The notes under the pieces: model-generated | The model's database searches: none | Told to the model about the DNA's origin: nothing | Seen by the model: the letters and a program-made list of their open reading frames with translations, nothing else | Part shown: piece by piece, positions 1-5,569 of the stretch | Position numbering within the stretch: the first letter of the stretch is position 1 | Layout of the letters: every line of letters starts with the position of its first letter | Origin: Thermoanaerobacterales bacterium | Lineage (GTDB): Bacteria > Actinomycetota > Acidimicrobiia > Acidimicrobiales > JACDCH01 | NCBI GenBank assembly: GCA_017577565.1 | Contig: PKRH01000122.1 | Location: 1 to 9,752 of the forward strand | Length of the DNA: 9,752 nt | Direction of reading: 5' to 3' | Translations under genes and position numbers: made by a program

Positions 1-665
1 CCGCCGCCGGTGTCCCCCCAGGCCGGCAGCCGCCGGGTCGGCAGCGGGCGGCCCCGCAGGCCGAGGGCGACCTCCACCCCCTCAGCCTCCCGGCCCGGCC
101 GGAGGAGCTCGTCCACGTGGCCGGCGGCGTGCGCCGCCTCGGCCGTGTGCGAGCCCGCGGGGAGGGGCTCGCCGATGGCCGCCTCGGCGACGCGGGGCCC
201 GGCGAAGCCGACGACCGCCCCCTCGACCGCCGCCCGCAGGTCGACCAGCGAGCCGAACGAGGCGTAGACGCCGCCGGTCGTCGGTGAGCCGTAGACGCCG
301 AGCGACAGCAGCCCGGCGGCCGCGTGGCGCCGGGCGGCCGACGCCGTGCGGGCCAGCTGGACGAGCGCCACCATCCCCTCCTGCAGCCGGGCGCCGCCCG
401 TGCAGGTCCGGACGACGACCGGCAGGCGGAGGTCCCGGGCCCGGTCGTAGGCCCGGACGACCTTCTCCCCCACGGCCGCGCCCATCGTCCCGCCCATGAC
501 GTCGAAGCGCAGGTCGACGTAGGCGTAGTGCTCGGTCCGCCCGGTCGCGACCGCCTCGCCCCCCTCGGCGAGCTCCCGGCGGCGCTCGGCGTAGCCCGGG
601 AAGCCGAGGGGGTCGCCGGCCACCAGGTCGGCGTCCCACTCCTGGACCGAGGCGTGGAACGGCAT
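1..665 (-). CDS. AccD-like carboxyltransferase, 5' part (runs off the left edge)
   Basis: The visible 221 residues form a crotonase-fold carboxyltransferase domain of the acetyl-CoA/acyl-CoA carboxylase beta (AccD) type, which moves the carboxyl group from carboxybiotin to an acyl-CoA. Seen directly: DPLGFPGY near residue 18, TGGARLQEG at 89-97, SPTTGGVYASFGSL at 127-140 and GFAGPRVAEAAIGEPLP at 153-169. These match the AccD oxyanion-hole glycines and CoA-binding core. The N-terminal four-cysteine zinc ribbon of bacterial AccD is absent, as in many actinobacterial carboxyltransferases. The ATG at 665 is preferred: GTG codons at 683 and 701 are in frame, but the stretch between them is poor in G/C at third positions, and no Shine-Dalgarno is seen before any candidate. 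The gene follows hemW in the same frame after a 69-base gap. It may continue into an AccA-like half as a fusion, but the window cannot show this. The acyl-CoA substrate cannot be told. Confidence 0.85.
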   Translation of the reverse strand, partial: MPFHASVQEWDADLVAGDPLGFPGYAERRRELAEGGEAVATGRTEHYAYVDLRFDVMGGTMGAAVGEKVVRAYDRARDLRLPVVVRTCTGGARLQEGMVALVQLARTASAARRHAAAGLLSLGVYGSPTTGGVYASFGSLVDLRAAVEGAVVGFAGPRVAEAAIGEPLPAGSHTAEAAHAAGHVDELLRPGREAEGVEVALGLRGRPLPTRRLPAWGDTGG

Positions 666-734
666 GGCCGGGAAGTCTTGCACCAGGCCTGCAACATCCA
701 CCAACGGTGCCGGGACGGCGCCGGCGGCGGCCGG

Positions 735-1763
735 TCACCGCAGGCGGAGCGCCACCTCGTTGGCCAGCAACCGCCCCCGGCGGGTCAGCACGGCCCGGTC
801 GCCGCGCACCTCGACGAGCCCGTCGAGCTCGTCCACCGGCAGGGCCGACGCCGGGACGCCCTCCCGGGTGCGCAGCGCCAGCTGCAGCGCCTCCAGCCGC
901 CGGGCCCGGGCGTCGAGCCGCTCGCCCGCAGCCTCGGGGGAGCGGCCGGCCGCCACCGCCTCGACGTAGCGCTCGGGGGTGCGCACGTTCCAGAACCGGC
1001 GCCCGGCACGGTGCGAGTGCCCGGCGCAGCCGAACGCCTGGTACTCCCCCATCGACCAGTACAGGCGGTTGTGGCGGCACTCGTGGCCCGGCCGGGCCCA
1101 GTTGGAGATCTCGTACCAGGCGAGGCCGGCCTGCTCCAGCAGGTCGGCGGTCAGCTCGTACTTGTCGGCCTGGTCGTCGTCGTCGGGGTGGCGAGCGGGG
1201 TCGCCGGCCAGCGGGGTGCCCGGCTCGACGGTCAGCGCGTAGGCGCTGACGTGGGGCGGGTCGAGCGCCAGCGCCTCCTCCAGCGTGCGCCGCCAGTCGT
1301 CGAGCGTCTCGCCGGCCGCGCCGTAGATCAGGTCGAGGTTGAAGGTGAGGCCGGCCGCCCGGACGAGCCCGACCGCCCGCCGCACGTTCGCCGGGTCGTG
1401 CGAGCGGCCGAGGGCGGCGAGCACGTGCTCGACCATCGACTGCACGCCGAGGCTCACGCGGGTCACGCCGCCGGCGGCGTAGGCCTCGACCAGCTCGGGG
1501 GTGACGGTGTCGGGGTTGCACTCGACGGTGACCTCGCACCCCGGCCGCGTCGGGATGGCCTCGAGCACCGCCACGAGGTCCCGGGGCGGCACGAGCGACG
1601 GCGTCCCACCGCCCACGAAGACGCTCGTGGCCGGGGGCATGCCCCCGGCCACGTGGCGTTCGACGTCGGTGCGACACGCCTCGAGGTAGGCACCCTGGAG
1701 GTGGTGGCGATCGGTCCACGTGGCGAACGCGCAGTAGTCGCACCGGGCCGCGCAGAACGGCAC
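735..1763 (-). CDS. hemW: HemW, radical SAM heme chaperone
   Basis: HemW is a radical SAM-family protein that binds heme and is thought to pass it to target proteins; it was long annotated as oxygen-independent coproporphyrinogen oxidase. Numbered from the GTG at 1763, the cluster motif CAARCDYCAF lies at 4-13, with Phe where true HemN oxidases have a fourth cysteine, so HemW is the better call. Other landmarks are GGGTPS at 51-56, VECNPDTVTPE at 80-90, RVSLGVQSM at 102-110 and NLDLIYGAAGET at 142-153; the C-terminal third matches the HemN_C winged-helix region. The end coordinate is the only standard start codon in frame, but it cuts into the first barrel strand (VYVHVPFC). The true protein probably begins about 19 codons upstream, near ACG 1820 or 1817, behind a strong ribosome site. 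It follows bldD in the same frame and is probably cotranscribed with it. A long perfect palindrome lies at 1626-1653. Confidence 0.92.
   Translation of the reverse strand: MPFCAARCDYCAFATWTDRHHLQGAYLEACRTDVERHVAGGMPPATSVFVGGGTPSLVPPRDLVAVLEAIPTRPGCEVTVECNPDTVTPELVEAYAAGGVTRVSLGVQSMVEHVLAALGRSHDPANVRRAVGLVRAAGLTFNLDLIYGAAGETLDDWRRTLEEALALDPPHVSAYALTVEPGTPLAGDPARHPDDDDQADKYELTADLLEQAGLAWYEISNWARPGHECRHNRLYWSMGEYQAFGCAGHSHRAGRRFWNVRTPERYVEAVAAGRSPEAAGERLDARARRLEALQLALRTREGVPASALPVDELDGLVEVRGDRAVLTRRGRLLANEVALRLR
1626..1653. repeat. Perfect 28-bp palindrome inside hemW
   Basis: The 14-base arm CGTGGCCGGGGGCA is followed with no spacer by its exact reverse complement; the next outer pair (1625/1654) mismatches. 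It lies in the hemW region encoding HVAGGMPPATS, just before the GGGTPS motif, in a linker that varies in the family. It could form a cruciform in DNA or a hairpin in the transcript. No function can be assigned. Confidence 0.8.
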
Positions 1764-1825
1764 GTGGACGTAGACGCCGAACGGTTCGCCCGTCGGTGCG
1801 GCGGCGTCGCTCGGCGTCGTGACGC

Positions 1826-1831
1826 CCTCCT
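1826..1831 (-). promoter_or_regulatory. Ribosome binding site of hemW (AGGAGG)
   Basis: AGGAGG starts on the last two bases of the bldD stop codon (TAG, 1832-1830). It is followed by GCGTC and then ACG ACG. The two ACG codons, 5 and 8 bases downstream, are in the hemW frame. No ATG, GTG or TTG in that frame lies between the bldD stop and the GTG at 1763, which is about 60 bases away and too far to use this site. The site therefore argues for a non-standard start near 1815-1820, or for a base error in the sequence. Confidence 0.6.
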
Positions 1832-2375
1832 ACCGGACGAGGCAGAGGCCCAGGCTGTCGAGCCGGGCCGGCACCTGATCGGGATGGCAGTCGAGGATGC
1901 AGGCGACCGCCCGCAGGTCCTCGCGCCGGATGGTCAGCATCCGGCCGTTGTAGTCCCCCCGCTGCACCTGGATCATGCGCAGGTAGCGGGCCAGCATCTC
2001 CCCCTCCTGGCCGCCGAGCTGCTCGACCGCACCGAGGTCGATGGTGACCGGCCGGTCGTCGCGTCGCGACCGCGAGCGGTCGGTCAGGTCGACGATCTGC
2101 TCGTCACCGCTCGACCGGATGCCGAGCTCGTCGTCGCTCGGCAGCATCTGGTCGACGGGGACCCGGTAGAAGCGAGCGAGGCGTTGCAGGCGCGGTACGG
2201 AGATCGCCCGCTCGCCACGCTCGTAGGCCCCCAGGACCGATGCCTTGAACTCGTGATCCGATGCAGCCTCGACGTCCTGCAGCGAGAGGTGCTTCTGTCG
2301 GCGGATCGAACGAAGTCGGGCGCCGACCTTGGCTGCGTAGCCGTTGTCGCGCTCGACCTCGGCGTCGGTGTCCAT
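1830..2375 (-). CDS. bldD: BldD-type c-di-GMP-responsive transcriptional regulator
   Basis: This 181-residue DNA-binding protein has an N-terminal XRE/Cro helix-turn-helix (about residues 14-76, with ARLRSIRRQKHLSLQDVEAA, YERGERAISVPRL and FYRVPVDQMLP) and a C-terminal BldD domain. The C-terminal part contains QRGDYNGRMLTIRREDLR. R139-G-D141, eight residues, then R150-R-E-D153 fit exactly the RXD-X8-RXXD signature through which Streptomyces BldD binds tetrameric cyclic di-GMP. Known: in Streptomyces (167 residues) BldD-c-di-GMP represses development genes and its own gene. Inferred: this homologue also senses c-di-GMP. The ATG at 2375 is chosen because GGAGG lies 10 bases upstream; a TTG at 2456 in the same open frame lacks comparable support and would sit at the predicted transcription start. 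The linker (residues 80-115) is longer and more charged than in Streptomyces. It has its own promoter and is probably cotranscribed with hemW, whose ribosome site overlaps its stop. Confidence 0.93.
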   Translation of the reverse strand: MDTDAEVERDNGYAAKVGARLRSIRRQKHLSLQDVEAASDHEFKASVLGAYERGERAISVPRLQRLARFYRVPVDQMLPSDDELGIRSSGDEQIVDLTDRSRSRRDDRPVTIDLGAVEQLGGQEGEMLARYLRMIQVQRGDYNGRMLTIRREDLRAVACILDCHPDQVPARLDSLGLCLVR

Positions 2376-2462
2376 TGATTGTGTTCCTCCCTCGGCCGTT
2401 CCCCAGAACCACGGCCTTGACCCAGGCACCCCGCCCCGAGAACTCAGGGCAAGCAAGTGCCT

Positions 2463-2492
2463 ACTCTACGCACCGAATCGGGCCCCCGACAA
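2463..2492 (-). promoter_or_regulatory. Candidate promoter of bldD
   Basis: On the minus strand TTGTCG (2492-2487) and TAGAGT (2468-2463) are separated by 18 bases. Each matches four of six positions of the housekeeping -35 and -10 consensus, and TAGAGT fits the TAnnnT pattern common in actinobacteria. Transcription would begin near 2456, leaving a leader of about 80 bases that ends in the GGAGG site of bldD. The 155-base gap from rsmE is the largest between same-strand neighbours here, which fits an independent start of transcription. Confidence 0.5.
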
Positions 2493-2505
2493 TCACTGCG
2501 AGTGC
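2493..2505 (-). promoter_or_regulatory. Possible BldD operator (weak match)
   Basis: Minus-strand GCACTCGCAGTGA has the AC-N5-GT geometry of the Streptomyces BldD box (TNACNCWGNGTNA) and matches six of its nine defined positions. Its core CACT-CGC-AGTG is an inverted repeat. It lies immediately upstream of the candidate -35 hexamer of bldD, a fitting place for autoregulation. The three mismatches, two in the centre, make this tentative. Confidence 0.25.
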
Positions 2506-2530
2506 ACCTCCCCGGTCGCGCTGGTGTCGA

Positions 2531-3295
2531 TCATGACGGTTCGACGGGTTCGATGCCACCCGTAGTGGGATCTTGCGCGATTTCCGCGATCGAACCGTCA
2601 CGAAGCGCAGCAAGTAGGGCGCACGCGGTGATGGCCGCGGTCTCAGCGCGCAGCGTGTGCGGACCGAGCCGGATCGTCGGCAACCCGGTTCTCCGCTCGG
2701 CCGGCGACCACCCGCCCTCGGGGCCCACCAGGACCGTGGGCCGGGCCAGGCTCGGCGGTCCGCCGGCGGCGTCGGCCAGCGCGGCGCCGGGCAGGGCGGC
2801 CGCGGCGGCGAACGTGGCCACCGGCTCGACCCTGGGGAGCCGGGTCCGGCGGCACTGCATGGCCGCCTGGCGGGCGATCTCGACGAGGCGCCGGTGCAGC
2901 CGCTCCGCCTTCGCCGCGTCGGGGCGGACGACCGTCCGCTCGGCGACGAAGGGGACGATCCGGTCGGCGCCCAGCTCGGTGAGCTTCTGCACGACGAGCG
3001 CGTTCCGATCGCCCTTGACCAGGGCGAACGCGACCGTGAGCGGCGGCGACGGCGCCGGGTCGGCGACGACGTCGCCCACGGGCTCGACCTCGCCGTCCCC
3101 CGTCAACCGGGCGGCCCGCCACCGTCCGTGGCCGTCCGCGACCGTCACCGCCGCGCCCGGCCGCAGCCGCAGCACGCGCACGACGTGGTGGCGGTCCTCC
3201 GGTGCGAGCCGGGGCACCGCCAGGTCGTCGACGAAGACGTGCACCTCGGCGGTGGCCGGCGTGACCGCACCGCCGTCGCCGGCGGCCGCCGTCAT
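2531..3295 (-). CDS. rsmE: RsmE, 16S rRNA m3U1498 methyltransferase
   Basis: RsmE uses SAM to methylate N3 of U1498 in helix 44 of 16S rRNA, acting on assembled 30S subunits. The 254-residue product has a PUA-like N-terminal barrel (about 16-75) and a SPOUT domain with a C-terminal trefoil knot. Diagnostic stretches are KGDRNALVVQKLTELGADRI (94-113), EIARQAAMQCRRTRLP (139-154), VGPEGGWSPAE (190-200) and RLGPHTLRAETA (209-220). The last two build the SAM-binding knot. Length is normal for the family. The ATG at 3295 follows GAGGGG at a short distance and lies 29 bases after the dnaJ stop, so it is the third gene of the hrcA-dnaJ-rsmE operon. The roughly eight residues after the LRDGSIAEIAQD stretch are a non-conserved tail. 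Confidence 0.95.
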   Translation of the reverse strand: MTAAAGDGGAVTPATAEVHVFVDDLAVPRLAPEDRHHVVRVLRLRPGAAVTVADGHGRWRAARLTGDGEVEPVGDVVADPAPSPPLTVAFALVKGDRNALVVQKLTELGADRIVPFVAERTVVRPDAAKAERLHRRLVEIARQAAMQCRRTRLPRVEPVATFAAAAALPGAALADAAGGPPSLARPTVLVGPEGGWSPAERRTGLPTIRLGPHTLRAETAAITACALLAALRDGSIAEIAQDPTTGGIEPVEPS

Positions 3296-3324
3296 CGGCC
3301 CCTCACCCCGGCCGGCCACGGCCG

Positions 3325-4449
3325 CTACTTGAACGCCGAGCGGAGGCGGGACATCAGCCCGTTGGGCGGTGGGGCCACCGGCTCGCCCCGCAGCTCGGCG
3401 AAGCGGCGCAGCAGCTCCTCCTCCTCCTCGCTGAGCTCGGTCGGCACCTCGACGACGACGGTGACGAGCAGGTCGCCGCGGCTGCGCCGCTCGAGGTGGG
3501 GCACGCCCCGGCCCCGCAGCCGGAAGGTCGTGCCCGACGGCGTCCCCCGGGGCACCTCGAGCTGCTCGACGCCGTCGAGCGTCTCGAGCTCCAGCGTCGT
3601 GCCCAGCACCGCCTGCGTGTAGGGCAGCTCGATCGTCGTGTGCAGGTCGACGCCGTCGCGGGTGAAGCGGGGATGGGGCCGGACCCGCAGGTGGACGTAG
3701 AGGTCGCCCGGCCGGCCGCCCCGGGGGCCCGCCGCGCCCCGCCCCGAGAGCCGCAGCGTCGAGCCGGTGTCGACGCCGGCGGGGATGTCGACCGTGTAGG
3801 TGCGCTCCTCGATGACGCGGCCCTCGCCGCCGCAGCGCTGGCAGGGGCTGGGGATGACCTCGCCGGCGCCGCCGCAGCGGGCGCACGGCGACGACTGCAC
3901 CACCGAGCCGATGAGCGACTGGCGCACCCGCTGCACGTGGCCGGTGCCCTGGCACTCGTAGCAGGTCACCGGCTGGGTGCCCTCGGCGGCGCCGGTGGCG
4001 TTGCACTCCTGGCAGGCGACGGCCGTGCGCACCGACACCGCGTGCTCGCACCCGAACACGGCGTCGGTGAAGTCGAGGTCGGCCACGACCTCGAGGTCCT
4101 CGCCCCGGGGCGGGCCCGACTGCCGCCGGCCCCCGCCGAACGGGCTCGTCCCGAAGAACGCCTCGAAGACGTCCCCGAGGCCGCCGAAGTCGAACGGGTT
4201 GCCGGTCCGGACCGTGCCCTCGACCCCCTCGGGGCCGAAGGCGTCGTAGCGGCGGCGCTTCTCCGGGTCGGACAGGACCTCGTAGGCGCGCGCGACCTGC
4301 TTGAACTTCGCCTCCGCCTCGGGGTCGTTGTGGCCCGTGTCCGGGTGCAGCTCCCGGGCCAGGCGCCGGAAGGCGCGCTTGATCTCGTCCTGCGTCGCCG
4401 TGCGCGGGACCCCGAGGAGCTCGTAGTAGTCGGGCTCGCTGGTGGGCAC
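3325..4449 (-). CDS. dnaJ: DnaJ co-chaperone (Hsp40, type I)
   Basis: DnaJ delivers unfolded proteins to DnaK and stimulates its ATPase. The 374-residue sequence has a J domain (about 6-70) with HPD at 35-37, a short Gly/Phe-rich linker (about 72-110), and a zinc region with four CxxC pairs at C146/C149, C163/C166, C189/C192 and C203/C206. The C-terminal substrate-binding beta domains follow (PAGVDTGSTLRLSGRGAAG and ELPYTQAVLGTTLELETLDG). All eight zinc ligands are present; the first repeat reads CQECNATG, with alanine in place of the usual glycine. The GTG at 4449 is chosen because it opens directly on EPDYYELLGV and lies 7 bases after the hrcA stop; a GAGGG inside the last hrcA codons can serve as ribosome site, so the two genes are likely translationally coupled. 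Linkage to hrcA resembles the DnaJ2 copies of actinobacteria, with a separate dnaK operon elsewhere (inference). Confidence 0.96.
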   Translation of the reverse strand: MPTSEPDYYELLGVPRTATQDEIKRAFRRLARELHPDTGHNDPEAEAKFKQVARAYEVLSDPEKRRRYDAFGPEGVEGTVRTGNPFDFGGLGDVFEAFFGTSPFGGGRRQSGPPRGEDLEVVADLDFTDAVFGCEHAVSVRTAVACQECNATGAAEGTQPVTCYECQGTGHVQRVRQSLIGSVVQSSPCARCGGAGEVIPSPCQRCGGEGRVIEERTYTVDIPAGVDTGSTLRLSGRGAAGPRGGRPGDLYVHLRVRPHPRFTRDGVDLHTTIELPYTQAVLGTTLELETLDGVEQLEVPRGTPSGTTFRLRGRGVPHLERRSRGDLLVTVVVEVPTELSEEEEELLRRFAELRGEPVAPPPNGLMSRLRSAFK

Positions 4450-4456
4450 GATGCGG

Positions 4457-5458
4457 TCAGCCCTCGGTGAGCCTGGTGGACAGGCGGTCGCTCACGACGG
4501 CGACCGCCGCGAGTGCCTGCGGGTAGTTCATGCGGGTGGGGCCGAGCACGCCGATGGTGCCGGCGCGCTCCCCGTCGATCTCGTAGGGGGCGACGACCAG
4601 CGAGCACTCGGACAGCGGCGGCATGCCCGTCTCGGTGCCGATGGCCACGTCCAGGCCCCGGTTGATGACGTCTCGCAGCAGCGACACGACGACGTACTGC
4701 TGCTCGAGGACCGCCAGCACCTCGCGCACGGTCTCCAGGGCGTCGAAGGCCTGGGCCATGTGCGCGGTGCCCCCCACGTAGACCTGGTCGGTCTCGTCGG
4801 TCCGCCGCGAGGTGAGGGCGTCGATCGCCCGCTGGCTGACGGCGTCGGTGGGCGCGTTGCCGGTCGGTGGGACGCTGCCCACCTGGTCGCGGCGGATGCC
4901 GCTGAGGTGGCGCGCCAGGTGGGCGCTGGCGGTGTTGACGTGCTCGTCGCCCGCCTCCCTGGGCAGCTCGAAGGTGTGCTTCTCGACCGTGCCGTCGTTC
5001 AGCACCACGACCACGACCGCGTGGGTGGTGCTGATGGAGACGACCTGCACGGAGCGCACCGTCGCCTCGGCCGGCCCGGGGGCGACCACGACGCTGGTCA
5101 GCTTCGTGAGGTTGGACAGGAGGCGGCTCGTCTGGGCGAGCATCTCCTCGACCTCGCCGTGCGCCCGGTCGAAGAACTCGCGCACCTGGCTCTGGGAGCG
5201 GTCGCCCAGCTGCGTCGGCGGGCGGAGGTGGTCGACGAAGAACCGGTAGCCCTTCTCGGTCGGCACCCGGCCCGCCGAGGTGTGCGGCTGGCGGAGGTAG
5301 CCCTCGGCCTCGAGCCCCGCCATCTCGTTGCGCACGGTGGCTGACGACACGTCGACGCCGGGGGCCGACGCGACGTGGCTGGAGCCCACCGGCTGCGCTG
5401 TCTCGATGTACTCCTCCACGACGGCACGGAGGATCGCCGCTTTGCGTTCGTCGAGCAT
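4457..5458 (-). CDS. hrcA: HrcA, heat-inducible transcription repressor
   Basis: HrcA represses chaperone genes by binding CIRCE operators; its folding depends on GroEL, so free repressor falls during heat stress. The 333-residue product has an N-terminal winged helix (ATVRNEMAGLEAEGYLRQPH at 40-59, then TSAGRVPTEKGYRFFVDHL) followed by the dimerisation and inserted domains. The end matches the family's PYEIDGERAGTIGVLGPTRM and NYPQALAAV blocks. Three starts are possible: GTG 5467, ATG 5464 and ATG 5458. I chose 5458 because AGGTGAT at 5469-5463, a good anti-Shine-Dalgarno match, lies just before it, while the other two starts lie inside that match; actinobacterial HrcA proteins also begin MLDER. 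It is first in the hrcA-dnaJ-rsmE set, with a CIRCE element 47 bases upstream, so it should repress itself and dnaJ. Confidence 0.96.
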   Translation of the reverse strand: MLDERKAAILRAVVEEYIETAQPVGSSHVASAPGVDVSSATVRNEMAGLEAEGYLRQPHTSAGRVPTEKGYRFFVDHLRPPTQLGDRSQSQVREFFDRAHGEVEEMLAQTSRLLSNLTKLTSVVVAPGPAEATVRSVQVVSISTTHAVVVVVLNDGTVEKHTFELPREAGDEHVNTASAHLARHLSGIRRDQVGSVPPTGNAPTDAVSQRAIDALTSRRTDETDQVYVGGTAHMAQAFDALETVREVLAVLEQQYVVVSLLRDVINRGLDVAIGTETGMPPLSECSLVVAPYEIDGERAGTIGVLGPTRMNYPQALAAVAVVSDRLSTRLTEG

Positions 5459-5462
5459 CGTC

Positions 5463-5469
5463 ATCACCT
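5463..5469 (-). promoter_or_regulatory. Ribosome binding site deciding the hrcA start
   Basis: AGGTGAT matches the AGGAGGTGATC complement of the 16S rRNA 3' end. Four bases (GACG) separate it from ATG 5458, so the AGG core is 8 bases from that start. The upstream in-frame GTG (5467) and ATG (5464) overlap this element and so are less likely initiation sites. Confidence 0.55.
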
Positions 5470-5476
5470 GGCGGAC

Positions 5477-5495
5477 CAGCAGTCCCGCGCTGCTG
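5477..5495 (-). repeat. Small inverted repeat in the hrcA leader
   Basis: CAGCAG and CTGCTG form a perfect 6-bp stem around a 7-base loop, between the CIRCE element and the hrcA ribosome site. In the transcript the hairpin would end about 8 bases before the AGGTGAT site. It could be a minor leader structure or chance; no function is claimed. Confidence 0.4.
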
Positions 5496-5505
5496 AAGCC
5501 CCCAG

Positions 5506-5532
5506 ATAGCAGTCGAGTCTACCGAGTGCTAA
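5506..5532 (-). promoter_or_regulatory. CIRCE operator (HrcA binding site)
   Basis: On the minus strand the order is TTAGCACTC, nine bases, then GACTGCTAT. The first arm matches the CIRCE consensus arm TTAGCACTC at nine of nine positions; the other matches GAGTGCTAA at seven of nine, with the canonical 9-base spacer. It lies in the 111-base gap between lepA and hrcA, 47 bases before the hrcA start. This position fits autorepression of hrcA-dnaJ(-rsmE) by HrcA. No convincing -35/-10 pair is seen around it; TAGACT inside the spacer could be a -10 hexamer, which the bound repressor would cover. Confidence 0.9.
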
Positions 5533-5569
5533 TGGCGGGGAGGACGTCCGCGCAAGGTCACGGCGGGTG

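Noticed and set aside
82..1743. 553-codon minus-strand open frame overlapping hemW
   Set aside because: The peptide is arginine/glycine/proline-rich noise, while the overlapping hemW frame carries family motifs.
324..2378. 684-codon plus-strand open frame opposite accD-like, hemW and bldD
   Set aside because: It is an antisense shadow: few stops arise opposite very GC-rich genes. It crosses three well-supported minus-strand genes and its translation shows no domain.
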